A DNA stretch of 64,000 nucleotides from Selaginella tamariscina. Taxonomy: Eukaryota > Streptophyta > Lycopodiopsida > Selaginellales > Selaginellaceae. The notes beneath the pieces were generated by a model, which worked only from the letters and a program-made list of their open reading frames with translations, was not told the DNA's origin and did no database searches. Positions 45,991-56,854 of the stretch are shown piece by piece; the stretch's first letter is position 1, and every line of letters begins with the position of its first letter. Location: the NCBI GenBank assembly GCA_003024785.1, contig PUQB01000192.1, positions 154,011-218,010 on the forward strand. Direction: 5' to 3'. The position numbers and the translations under genes are program-made.

Positions 45991-46539
45991 TCGCAAGATC
46001 AATAGGACAGTCGTAGGACCTGTGAACAGGAAGAACTGCAGCCTTGTGCTTGTCAAAAACGTCCTTAAAGGAGTGATACTTGGATGGTAGGAAGAAGGAG
46101 GAGAAGGAAAGGAGTAGGAGAAGGAGATTGAAAAACAGGAGAGTCAGACACAGGAAAGGTAGAAGAGGACGTAGGAGTTACTTGAAAGGCAAAAAGGTGG
46201 AAAGGAGCAGGATCAGTGGCAAGTTCATGCATGGTAGTGGTAAGAACTCGGAGAGGAGAAGGAGGGAGCTGTGACTGAAAAAGAGGAAGGATCTTGGGGG
46301 TGGAACAGAAGCAGAGTAACAAAAGGCAGGATTGGGAGAAAAGATGTGGATGTTGACAAGTGTACAGGATTGGAAGAATCCTGTACAGAAGTCCGTGGTT
46401 GCACAGGAGTGAGGGAGCCTGTGAGTGTGCTGACGAACCAACAGGAGGTGGATCCTTGAGGAGGAACCTTCGACACTGATACAGGATTGGAAGAACCCTG
46501 TACAGGAACCGCAAACTTACAGGAGTGGAGAAGCCTGCG

Positions 46540-47010
46540 GATGTGCTGAGGAACTGACATGAGGTGAATCCTGTCGAGGAGGAGTCTTCAACACTGGTAC
46601 AGGAACAGGCACGGTCAATCCTGTAGCTTGTACTGCCTCAGACACCAAGGATGTATCCTGCACGCAGGAAGGTACAGGATTGATCCTGGCTGCTGGAGAG
46701 GAAAACGTGAGCGTCCTAGACCTCCAGTCGATCTGCGGATTTGCAACAACGAACCATGGCATGCCAAAAATGATGGGAGTCGACCGAGTCTTGATCAAGT
46801 TGAAAAATCGAACAGTTGAATGCACCATGACTGCAAGAGAGAGGTGTGGTAGCGTGGGTAACTGCGCCAGAAGCAATCAAACGACCATCGGCCACCTCTA
46901 CAGGAACTGCACGCTTCAACTTCACCACCGGAATGCCATGCTGAGCTGCAAAAGTGTCATCCATGAAACATGCATTTGCACCAGTGTCTAACAGGGCAAA
47001 CTCCTTGAGC
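46540..47010 (-). pseudogene. F aspartic protease
   Basis: The active site ALLDTGANACFMDDTF is at about 46995-46950 on the minus strand, followed by PVEVADGRLIASGAVTHATT and, after a frameshift, TPIIFGMPWFVVANPQIDWR. This is a retropepsin that would cut the gag-pol polyprotein. A Pro/Ser/Val-rich linker (46540-46100) leads to RT. Confidence 0.8.
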
Positions 47011-47014
47011 TCTC

Positions 47015-48075
47015 GTTATTGAGGCGAATGTGTACAGGAAACTTGAGTGATGGAATGGTATGAGCAGCACCAATGGAGCCTGCACCTACGTCCAACTTCG
47101 CGGCTCCTAGACGAAGTGGACATTGAAGTTTTCCGACTGAACTTCAGCTTCGGCTTCACGCGTCTTGAACTTTCTGGCTTTATTAGGACATTCCGCCACC
47201 TTGTGTCCTGCTCACCACAATACAAGCATAGGTTCTCACCCGACGACGTTGCTTCTCAGCAGTTGAAAGTGGGCCACGCTTGGATTTGTTAACCTCCATA
47301 GGAACTGCTCCAGAAGGTGTCGTAGGAACATGTGCTACGGCTACAGGATTGGCTGGCAGGAACTGCTGACGGATTTTTCCTGACGGCGCTCGAACAAACG
47401 GTTGTCGCAACGAACGGCTGTTGCATGATCTCCGCTAACGTTTGAGCATCCGGTAACGTAAGGAGAAGGTCCTTCACGTCATCCCTCAGCCCAAAACGGA
47501 AGTGTTCGATCAATGCAGTCTCGTCCCATGGAATGTTCGTGCACAATTGCTGAATTCGGATGCATAAACGGAAGCTGGTCTGGATCCTTGTGTGAGCTTC
47601 CGTAACTTGTGCATGCAGAACGGTACTTATCAGGATCTCCAAAGCAGGCTTCAAAGGCAGCCACGAAACCTTCAAAGTCTTCCATCAATGGGTCGTCACG
47701 CTCCAGCAAGGGGCAACCCAAGCCCGTGGAGATCCACTTAGTAAGGATGCCAAAAGGCCAACCTTTTGTGCATCAGTCGAGTAGCGGCGTGGTTGCATGC
47801 GGATCAAGAGCCGGATCTGATTCAGGAAACCTTGGAAATCGTGCGATTGCCACTGAACTTTTCTGGCATGCTGATCTTCGGCTCCGAAGAAAAGTTCGAT
47901 GAAGAGGAACCACCGATGCTGAGAGAGAGCCTGCGCAGCAGCCTTGGAGGATGCATCAGCAGCTGCATGTGCCGCTTGGTGGAACCTTGCAGATCGGTGA
48001 CCACTTGGCGCAAAGTGGCCAGCTGTGAAGCAACATTTGGTGCTCGCGTTGAAAGTGCTCAAAATCAGCCATGAT
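47015..48075 (-). pseudogene. F gag with CCHC zinc knuckle
   Basis: Minus-strand frames read PKISMPEKFSGNR, then NQIRLLIRMQPRRYSTDAQK, VGLLASLLSGSPRAW, ALIEHFRFGLRDDVKDLLLT and, across a frameshift, CLYCGEQ then HKVAECPNK (47215-47170), a C-x2-C-x4-H-x4-C knuckle. Capsid and nucleocapsid functions follow from the family. At least four frameshifts. Confidence 0.78.
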
Positions 48076-48164
48076 CTATGAAAGAAAAAAGGAGGAAAAC
48101 GAAGGAAGAAATCAAGGAAAAAAAAGTACTAGGAACGAGAGCTATGAAAGCAGTTACTATCAAA

Positions 48165-48714
48165 CTGTCAAGCCACGATCCAGGAACCAGGAAAGAGCAG
48201 GATTCCAAGAACAGGAAGGCTTGACTCAGGAACAGGAGAGAGCAGACAGGCAGGACAGGATCCAGGAGCTAACAGGAACAGGATAGGATCCGGGAGCAAG
48301 ACAGGAAGGCGCAGGACAGGATCCAGGAACAAACAGGAACAGACAGGATCCGGGAGCAAGACAGGACAGGAGGCAAAGAGTAAGACAAGAACAAGGAACA
48401 AGAATAATCGTAGAATGACTGGTGTTGATAGTAACTGATTGTACAACAATTAGGTCGGAGCTTTTATGCTCACAACTCCAAGCTAATCTAGTCTGAGCCT
48501 AATTAGTCACTAGCCTAAAATGGTCATCCTTATCCTATAGGAATATCCTGTAGGAATATCCTACGGGAATATCCTATAAGCATATCCTGTGAGATATCCT
48601 ACGGGAATATCCTGTGGCATATCCTGTGGGAATATTCTGGGCCGAATCCTGTATTGCATATCCTGTAGGCTGAATCCTATTGTCGTATCCTGTATCCTAT
48701 ATCGGGTCGTGACA
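48165..48714 (-). repeat. F 5' LTR
   Basis: Homologous to 43110-43632 and about 27 bp longer, mainly through a different number of AATATCCTGT units. Ends TATCGGGTCGTGACA and is followed by target copy GTAAA. Confidence 0.9.
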
Positions 48715-51132
48715 GTAAACTCCTTAAGGCATGGAGTTAAGTCTTGTAATTGGGTGTGCTATTGGCACAATTATCTAGAAGGTGTTCTCCTTAAGATCCA
48801 AGGATTGAACAACCTAAGCTTGTTAACAAAAGCCCTTTTGTGAGGCACTCACGAGGTCATGTACTTAGGGTATTTTAAACTTATGAGTTAATGTCCAAGG
48901 CTTAACACCATAATGCAAGCATAAACATGCCTGTTTGCTAAAGTATCCAACCCCTCAACATTAAGCCCATGAAATAACCCCAAAGGGCGTGCGTTGGGCG
49001 TTGTACCATGTGCCATCTAGCCTAGTGTTACATTTTCATATGACATTGTTTCCCAAGATTTTGGCCCTTAGATTTAAGAGTTACCTACTGTACTATGTTG
49101 ATAAGCTCTAATGTAATAGGAAACAGGCCTGCTTAGTGCACTTGGGTATCTAGTGATGGTCCGGCCGGGTGTCATTAGGTATTTGCAGGAAACTCTAGAC
49201 AAAGCTAGCACTTTCATTTAAAATTCTTACCCTGGTTTTCCGGTCCAATTAGGTTTTTGGGTGGTTTGCAAGTTTGGCATGTCGGATATGGGTAGAAAAA
49301 CCCCTAGGGTTGACCTAACCCTAGGGTTGCCCTAAACCCCTCATGTTAGGGTTTAGGGTCAATGAGTCATTAACCAAGTATATTCTCTCTGGGAATGAGA
49401 TTCTGTGCTAGCCCACTTATGTAAACAAGAAAACAGGGGGAGGGGGGGGCTCTGTCACATATATTAAGTAGTACATGTAGAAGAGCAACTGGGTTCATGA
49501 TTGAGTTCGTTACTCTTCTGTCGATGTAAGCTTTAGCTTGTGTCGTTAAAGTACAACCCTCTGTTGTGCTGCTATAACTTCCAAATGACAGGGGTACGTC
49601 CCACCTTCAGGGTAGCTCACCCTTAACATTGGCAAATCCATGCTTGGAAGGTCTTGTCAGAATACACGTTCCAAGAAACAGAGGTTGAGGCTTGTCTCCA
49701 ACCTCCTCCTCCACTTAAGCTAAGTGTAGAGTAGAGGTTAAGGCTTGTCTCCAGCTTCCTCTTCCATGTTAAGCTAGGTGTAAAGCAAGGCACATTCGTG
49801 TCCTTGTCCAATTATAGGCGTGGGATCTTATTTAACATGTTCACGTTACCCAGTTCCTAAAGGTTCACTAAGGAGTTCTAGAGTTGGCATAGGAGCCACA
49901 TTTGTGGCACTTGGTGCAACTCTTGAATCTAAGGGGTTATGGCATGATAACCCACATTGTGAAAGGTAGTGTCACATGAAGATGTGACACTGGGCTAAAC
50001 GTCACACGATACAATGCCCGGGGCACACCCTTTGGGGTTGTGTCATGGGTTTGTCGCAAAGGGGTTGGATACTCTAGCAAATATGTATGCTTATGCTCGC
50101 ACTAGGGTGTTAAGCTTTGGACATCCGCTCAAGGGAGGTTAGGTCTTGTAACTAGGTGTGCTTTGGCACACTTGGCTAGGGGAGTGTTCTCTTTGGAATC
50201 CAGGGGTTGAACAACCTAAGCTTATTAGCAGGAGCCCTTTCGCGAGATGTACTTAGGGTTATCCAAACCTAGCCTTAGGGAGTTTGCTTAACAAAACACT
50301 CGTGTTCCTATAGCTCTATTAGAGTTTTACCTGGTGCCAGAAAGGCAGCTTGCAAGATGCCAACCCTGAAATTTTTTCTTTAGAAACCCCACGAAATCTG
50401 GTAAAGTAACCCATATTAGGAACTCAATTCTTAGGAACTTAAATCCCCAGATGACCAAGTTCATGAATGAGGCTCACCTTGTGAATCAAGATACGCGGAC
50501 TAGTCGAGCTACAGGTATCGTTCCTAGCTTGGCGTGGTTGAGGCGGCCAGAGCAAGGCCTCAAACACTAGTTCTGCAAACATGTACTCAGTCACAAAGAC
50601 GAGATCCTGCCAACGATAAAGATAGTCTAACCCAAAGGTGGGACATTTTGTTGTCGTGTGGAAGATAGGGCGGCACAACAGAGGGTTGCGCCTTGATGAC
50701 ACAAGCTTAACTTGCACCAGTAGGAGGTTAAGGAACTCTCTTTTGAACCTAGGAAGCCTCACTACACATACTTTACCTTATTTATGTAACGGAGCCCCCC
50801 TCTATGTTTTCCTAAATGAGTAAGTGGGATGGCATGGAAATGCCAGCCCTTAATGAAAATGCGTTGCCTAACCTAACCCTAAACTTAACCCCTAGGGGGA
50901 GGGTATTAGGGCGGGGGTTAGGTGTTACGACCCGTATAACGAATCAAAGAATATTCCCAGAAAGGTATAAGCTAAAATATTCCTAAAGAGCTATACCTAG
51001 ATCTAAGAGAATTAAGGGCACCCTAAGATTGGAAGCCTTTTGGAAGAGCAATGTGTGGAGACTAGAGACAGCTCGGGGAGGTCGGGTGGTTTTGTGAGGG
51101 TCTCTAGTTTGTACGTAGTGGTGCCTAACAAT

Positions 51133-51144
51133 TGGTATCAGAGC
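51133..51144 (+). promoter_or_regulatory. Primer binding site of D (initiator Met tRNA)
   Basis: TGGTATCAGAGC begins two bases after the LTR end and matches the 3' end of plant initiator methionine tRNA, the standard primer for minus-strand synthesis. Confidence 0.9.
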
Positions 51145-51295
51145 AAGGTTCGAGATGAGTGCCTGGTGGGAAGGGATAATACCACCTGTGTGGAGACGTT
51201 GGACACTGAAAGGTAAATTGTCCAAGGAGAAGCAAGCCCAAGGGCAAAAGTTTCAATGGCAGCAAGGACAAGTAGACGCCTAAGAAGCTTTAGAG

Positions 51296-51520
51296 ATGGA
51301 GTGTGGAAAGGAGCACAAAGGAGACTTTTCTAAACCACAAGGTAAATTTCTATTTGTTCTTGCTCAACAGGTAAACTACATGGCATGGGAGGAGCCACAC
51401 ACACGTGCTATTGTGGTGGAGGGACGACTTGGTGAGTGTCCAGTGCGAGTCTTTGTGGATAGCAGGAGTAGCAATAACTTTGTGTCAACAAAGTTAGTGG
51501 AGGAGTGCAGCTTGTCCACG
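51296..51520 (+). pseudogene. D protease-like fragment
   Basis: The frame reads VNYMAWEEPHTRAIVVEGRL, then VRVFVDSRSSNNFVSTKLVE. This is the retropepsin active-site region, but the motif is DSRSSNNF where DSGAS/TNNF is expected. Loss of the Gly after DS is predicted to inactivate it. Almost no gag precedes it. Confidence 0.7.
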
Positions 51521-51965
51521 AAGACTGTGCCTCAATACGAGATTGAAGGCTCAGTTATCACAAGAGCTACAGTGCTTGTGTGGAGGAGTTACAGCTGTAG
51601 GTTGGCAAAACCCCAGCTGGTGGAGATGCACGAAGATTGTGCCTCAATACGAGATTGAAGGCTCAGCTATCACACAGAGCTACAATGCTTGTGTGGAGGA
51701 GTTACAGCTGTAGGTTGGCAAAACCCCAGCTGGTGGAGATGCGCAAAAGACTGTGCCTCAATACGAGATTGAAGGCTCAGTTATCACACAGAGCTACAAT
51801 GCTTGTGTGGAGGAGTTACAGCTGTAGGTTGGCAAAACCTAGCTGGTGGAGCTGCACAAAGACTGTGCCTCAATACGAGATTGAGGGCTCAGATGTCACA
51901 CAGAGCTAAATTGCTTGTGTGAAGGAGTTACAGCTAGAGGTTGGCAAAACCCAACTAGTGGAAAC
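51521..51965 (+). repeat. Four-copy tandem repeat of ~112-114 bp between protease and RT of D
   Basis: TGTGCCTCAATACGAGATTG occurs at 51526, 51638, 51752 and 51864. Each unit encodes the same protease C-terminal words (YEIEG, then ELQ and VGK). Unit lengths of 112 and 114 shift the frame from unit to unit, so the expansion breaks the ORF. Confidence 0.92.
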
Positions 51966-52072
51966 TTTCTTTCTTGCGAAGCTGGAGTGTGTGGATCCTA
52001 AGATCCAGTGGAGCACCAAGCGCATGAAACTTGAGTACGGTGAAGTGAAAGACACTTGGTTTAGAACAAAAC

Positions 52073-53500
52073 TTGAGTCTCCAAACAAGTTCTTCTATTG
52101 TCACCACGAGCGAAGCTGTTGTGCGAGGAGTTGTTGACATCTTGCCTCATGAGCTACCTCATGGCTTACCACCTGCAAGAGGTGCGGAGCATGAGATTGT
52201 GTTGGAACAGGGTACGAAAGCCATTTACCATAAGCTGTTCCGATTGAGCCATGCTAAGGAGCAAGAGGTTAAGAGACAAGTGATGGAGCTATTGGAATAT
52301 GGCTTCATACAACCGAGCAAGTCTCCATTTGGTGCATCAGTATTGCTTGTCAGGAAGAAAGATGGCACCATGAGGATGTGCATAGACTACAGAGCTCTCA
52401 ACAAACAAACAATGAAGGACAGGATGCCCATGCCACGTGAATCATCTCGGTGGAGCCAGAGTGTTGACCAAGATAGATTTGCACAGTGGGTATCATCAGA
52501 TTGTTGTGAAGAAGGCATATATCTACAAAACTGCTTTCAACACTAGCTTCGGGCATTTCGAGTTCACTGTTATGCCATTTGGCTTAACAAATGCCCCAGC
52601 CACATTCACTCGGTTGATGACTGAGGTGTTTAGTGACTACTTGCAAGACTTTGTGGAGATCTTTCTCGACGATATTCTTATTTACAGTAAGAATATGAAG
52701 GAGCATGTGGAGCACTTGCAAAGAGTCCTTCAGTTGCTGAAGGAGAACAAGCTCTATGCAAAGAAGAGCAAATGTGCATTTGCTCAGTGCGAAGTGGAGT
52801 ATTTGGGTCACATTGTGACGCCAAGTGGAGTAAAGACTGATCCACAGAAGGTGGCAGTGGTGGAGCAATGGCCAGTTCCTAGCAATGCACAAGAGTTACG
52901 GAGTTTCTTGGGCATGGCTGGTTATTACCGGCGGTATGTCAAGGATTATGCCAAGAAAGCTTCTCCGTTAACTAGGTTGCTGAGGAAGGACGTTCCCTTT
53001 GCATGTAGTGCTTCAAAGGAAAGCAATTTCCAAGCTTTGAAACAAGCTTGGTACGGGCACTAGTTTTATGTATTGCAGATCCTCTAAGCCTTATAAGGTA
53101 TGTGTGATGCAAGTGGAGTGGCCATTGGAGCTATACTTATGCAAGAGGGAAGGCTTATTGTTTATGAGAGTTGTATTTTGAATCCTGCAAAGCAACGGTA
53201 CTCAACGTATGAGCAAGAACTACTGGCTATTGTTAATGCATTATGAGTTTGGAGGCACTATCTTTATGGTGCAAGTTTCAAGGTGTTTACAGATCACAAC
53301 CTTTAGTGTATCTGTTCACACAGAAAGAGTTAAACTCTCGACAAGCTCGCTGGATGGTTAAGCTCATGGAGTTTGGCAAATTTCCTATTGAGCATTGCAT
53401 GGGAAAGGCTAACGTGGTGACAGATGCTTTATCACGCGTTAGGAGAGCCACAGTGGTGGAGAATTCCAAATACGCTTATGTAATGCATTAACAAGGACGG
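52073..53500 (+). pseudogene. D reverse transcriptase and RNase H
   Basis: RT reads [58 protein letters not shown], then after a frameshift near 52440 [33 protein letters not shown] and the active site VEIFLDDILIYSKN. The thumb SFLGMAGYYRRYVKDYAKKA follows. RNase H is broken from 53060, with QRYSTYEQELLAIV (catalytic Glu), then NSRQARWMVKLMEFGKFPIE and KANVVTDALSRV at its end. Confidence 0.85.
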
Positions 53501-53599
53501 TCAATAAGTTTTAGCCAGGTAGTTCAACATGCTCAAGCACAAGACGCTGAGGTGCAGGAGCTTAGAGGACAGCTAGAGCCACCATGGAGTTTTATACTA

Positions 53600-53830
53600 T
53601 AATGGCCGTGTGTATCTTCCTCGTGTGACCATTTGATTAACCAGGTACTATATTTCCATCATGATCGCCCAGAGGCTAGTCATTTTGGAGGGAGGAAAAA
53701 CGTATGAGTTGATCAAGAGGAGGTTCTATTGGAGGAATATGAAAGCTGATATCATAGAGTACTGTGGACTTGTGACAAGTGTCAGCAAGTAAAGGTGTCC
53801 AGGGAGAACCAGGTGGGCTATTAGTACCAT
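53600..53830 (+). pseudogene. D integrase zinc finger; catalytic core missing
   Basis: Across frames: LYFHHDRPEASHFGGRKN, RFYWRNMKAD-like and CDKCQQVKVSREN give an HHCC finger. The expected DDE core (about 120 codons) is then absent: MDFVTHLPR-like residues run into AFQDKL and integrase C-terminal sequence (near 54100-54330). The element could not integrate without help. Confidence 0.65.
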
Positions 53831-54431
53831 TGCCTATTCCAGACAGCGATGGGGCAGTATCTCTATGGACTTTGTCACCCATTTGCCAAGGACACAGTGG
53901 CATTGGAATGAGTCCATACTATCTATGTTTGGACGGCATTCCAAGATAAGCTTTGAGCTGGTTTAGCAAGTAAGAAAGCTCAAGGCAACATGGATGAGGA
54001 AGCTAAAGATCTGAGTGTTGAGCTTAGAAAACATTTAAAGTTGTGCAAGAAGAACTTACAAGCAGCTCAAAGCTGAGCTATTAAGTTGCTAATGAGCACA
54101 GAAGCTTCCAAGAGTTCCAGTGGGAGATTATGTATATCTCCGAGTGGTATTTGTCACAGTGTAAGCAGAACACTATTGTGGCCTTACGGAAGGGACACAA
54201 TGATAAGTTGTCTCCCAGGTACTCAGGTCCTTAGATTCTGGAGCTTATCGATAATGTGGCATATCGACTACGGCTGCCAAAAGAGTGAAGGTACACCCAG
54301 TGTTTCATGTTAGCCAGTTAAAGAGAGTACTCACAGGAACGAGTCCCGGGTAAGATTCTTTGTGGATGTACAAGGCTAACAATACAGGACTAGTTGAGTA
54401 AGTTATACTGCCCTTAAGGACAAGGACTTGC

Positions 54432-54445
54432 CTAATGGGGAGGAT
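54432..54445 (+). promoter_or_regulatory. Polypurine tract of D
   Basis: AATGGGGAGGAT directly precedes the right LTR (TGTTACGACT). Confidence 0.75.
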
Positions 54446-54915
54446 TGTTACGACTCGTATAACGAATCAAAGAATATTCCCCAGAAAGGTATAAGCTAGA
54501 ATATTCCTAAAGAGCTATACCTATATCTAAGAGAATTAAGGGCACCCTAAGATTGGAAGCCTTTTGGAAGAGCAACGTGTGGAACTAGAGACAGCTCGGG
54601 GAGGTCGGGTGGTTTTTGTGAGGGTCTCTAGTTTGTACGTAGTGGTGCTAACATTAGGGCAACCCTAGGGGTGTCCCTAACCCTTTTGACAAGCTATACT
54701 TTGCAGAAAACCTACCTTGGAACGTCAAACCGGAGGAGAGTTTTCTAGAAGGTAAGTACTACCTTCGCCTAAAGTTTCTTGAGGTATCTAGTGATAGCCG
54801 GCCGGACTACCCCTAAACATGGTTGTTTCTTACTACAATCAGGGTTTGCCACACAACTCGGTAGGTAACAACAGTCAACCCCAAAATAAAGGCGAGTCAT
54901 AGTAAAACTATGACA

Positions 54916-56578
54916 CACTCCCTACCTTTAAAATGTCAACGTCCTCGTTGATGTCTAACTCCAAGACTAGACTAGGTTAGAAAAAATTAACTGAAAACTA
55001 ATTCTAATCACTCTATGCAGAGTTAGAAAAAAGTTCACAAGTTTTATTACCCCCTTGTATTATGCGAAGCTAAGTACTTCAGAATCGTCATTCACTAAGC
55101 GGCTAGCTTAGCTGCCAGAGGCACCACCTTCGACAAGAAGTCACTTGGAAACCTTTTGCATGTCTACAAAGTCTGTCACCCAACACACATAACAAGTTAG
55201 TTAATTTTTTAAGTTAATTAGAATTTATATTGGAGGCCTTTAGTTAATGTTGTCTGTTGGTTCCTAGGTTAATAAAAATAAAGTTCACTTTATTTCTCAT
55301 CACATCATTACCAATAGTTTAAGACCTTGCCTCACACTCATTCACTAACTCCATCGCGTTCTGTAGATTTCCAATGGTTCCATGTCAACTCGCATGCCGG
55401 TAACCTTTCCACTTAACAAGATATACCCGTTATGTTTCTACAACCCTCGGTGTTTAATATCCTTTGCATCCAAAATCGACTCAACTTTGAACTCTTTCAT
55501 ATCATCGACTAGCTCAAGAAGCGGACATAAGTTTTCATATCTCTACGGATGTTTCTCATCTTTGTGGAATGGCCCGAGCAAATTGACATGAAACACATTG
55601 TGTATCGCTCCCAACTCTGTAGGAAGATCTAACCCATAAGCCACCTTCCCTACTCGCTTTACCACCTTGTATGAACTATGTAGTGTGATAGAAACTTCCT
55701 CGAAAGAGTCGTTGGAACCTTCAGGTTTATGGTATTCAACAATACCATATCCCCAACCTAATATTCTACATCCCGTCGATGCTTATTGTATTGCTGACGA
55801 TACCTTTCATGTGCTGCAACCATTACTTGATTAGCAGCTTCCCATGTCCAATACAATTGTCTAGTGAACTCTGCTACAGAGGGAACTCGATTGACATCGT
55901 CTTTCGATAACACCATACTTTGAGGAATACCACCCTTTTCCCAACACCTCTATCGGGCTACACCCAATCGCAGTGTGTGTCGAGTTATTGTAACATATCT
56001 AGCCATATCTGAGTGTTGAGCCAAACAAGTTGATCACCTTGAACATAGTATCTGAAATAGTCCTCGACTTGTCGGTTCACCCTCTCTGTTTGACCATCGG
56101 TTTGCAGATGGTAAGCCGTACTGAACTTCAGCATTGTGCCAAACTGCTTAAACAATGTTCCCCAAAACTTGCTCATAAATTGAGAATCCCGATTTAAAAT
56201 CATTATTTCCGGTAGCTCGTGCACTCTTATGACCTAGTACAAGAACAACTTTGCTGCTTGTTTTGCATTCACTATCTCTACAGTTGGAATGAAGAGCAAC
56301 CTTTGAAAACCGATCGATCACCACCATGAAGGCATTGAAACCACAAGATTTTGGCAATCCTCTGACAAAGTCTAAAATAACACTTTGAAATGGCCGCTCT
56401 GGAATCGGTATACATTGTAACTTCCCAGCTCGTTTTTGCGATCAACTCTTCACTTGTTGACATGTGGGGCATGTCTTAACATACTTGGCAACATCGTCTA
56501 TCATACCCGGTCAATAAAATCCCTGTTTCAACAAAGCCAACGTTTTATGCCTTCCACCATGTCCTGCCAAAGGAACAT
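54916..56578 (-). pseudogene. Chromovirus C pol: integrase and chromodomain, 5' truncated
   Basis: Minus strand from 56578 downward: integrase finger region (CPTCQQVKS-like near 56460), core with MPKSCGFNAFMVVIDRFSKV, ELPEMMILNRDSQFMSKFWG and a good AYHLQTDGQTERVNRQVEDY (Glu of DDE) near 56110, then HVNLLGPFHK-like and a chromodomain at about 55510-55350 (EFKVESILDAK, then across a frameshift KHNGYILLSGK). RT and RNase H are absent because the inverted-duplication arm begins at 56615. The second Asp context is LNRDSQF, as in copy B. Filler of about 36 bp (56579-56614) joins the arm. Confidence 0.8.
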
Positions 56579-56854
56579 GCACGTTGTAACTAAATGGGCA
56601 TGATACGTGAAAATGGGAATATAAAATAAATTACTAATTAATAGTTTTAATTATTATTAATTAATATTGTAATTAAGCCTTAAATATTAATTAATTAATT
56701 AATTAATCCTTCAATAACCTTACTTAGTAAGGAATATTCCTAAAATATCTTAGAATATTCATATTATTCTAAAAATAGTTTACAATAATGAAGAAATACT
56801 ATCAAACATAATTACAAATGAAATCATTTTCTTATCAACATGTTAATTTTTTAT

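Larger units (their letters stand above)
43110..48714 (-). mobile_element. Tcn1/sushi-like chromovirus F, complete ends, integrase core deleted
   Basis: LTRs of 523 bp (43110-43632) and 550 bp (48165-48714) flank a minus-strand gag-pol. Target duplication GTAAA is at 43105-43109 and 48715-48719. The domain order is gag with zinc knuckle, protease, RT, RNase H, integrase remnant, chromodomain. RT and protease wording ([32 protein letters not shown]) is unlike the usual seed-plant chromoviruses and resembles fungal, moss and lycophyte Tcn1-like elements. Lineage needs a tree. Confidence 0.85.
50923..54653 (+). mobile_element. Short Ty3/gypsy element D (3.7 kb) with target duplication TTAGG
   Basis: Two 208-bp LTRs (50923-51130 and 54446-54653) start TGTTACGAC and end CTAACA. 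TTAGG lies at 50918-50922 and 54654-54658. A primer binding site for initiator Met tRNA follows the left LTR, and a purine tract precedes the right one. The + strand internal region encodes protease, RT, RNase H and an integrase finger; gag is barely present and the integrase core is missing. Confidence 0.92.
42897..54915 (-). repeat. Composite LTR (5' LTR of B, 3' LTR of C), split by elements F and D
   Basis: The LTR pieces are 42897-43109, 48715-50922 and 54654-54915. Each junction carries a 5-bp duplication of the interrupting element, and the pieces align in order with 27551-30136. A deletion near 49085 removes about 90 bp relative to the first LTR. Confidence 0.7.
27551..56578 (-). mobile_element. 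Tandem pair of minus-strand chromoviruses (B and C) sharing an LTR
   Basis: The order on the minus strand is: LTR 27551-30136, internal region of copy B (30137 to 42896), LTR 42897-54915, internal region of copy C (54916-56578, truncated). Both LTRs start TGAGTGGTACTAC and end ACTATGACA in plus orientation. After removing the nested elements the second is about 2.67 kb against 2.59 kb for the first. Two internal regions sharing one LTR is the expected product of LTR-LTR recombination or of tandem insertion. Copy B runs from the protease region straight into the LTR, so gag is missing. Confidence 0.6.

Noticed and set aside
46065-46560. Leu/Ser/Pro-rich ORFs in element F
   Set aside because: They lie in the repetitive protease-RT linker; at most one frame is the pol linker, and the others are compositional.
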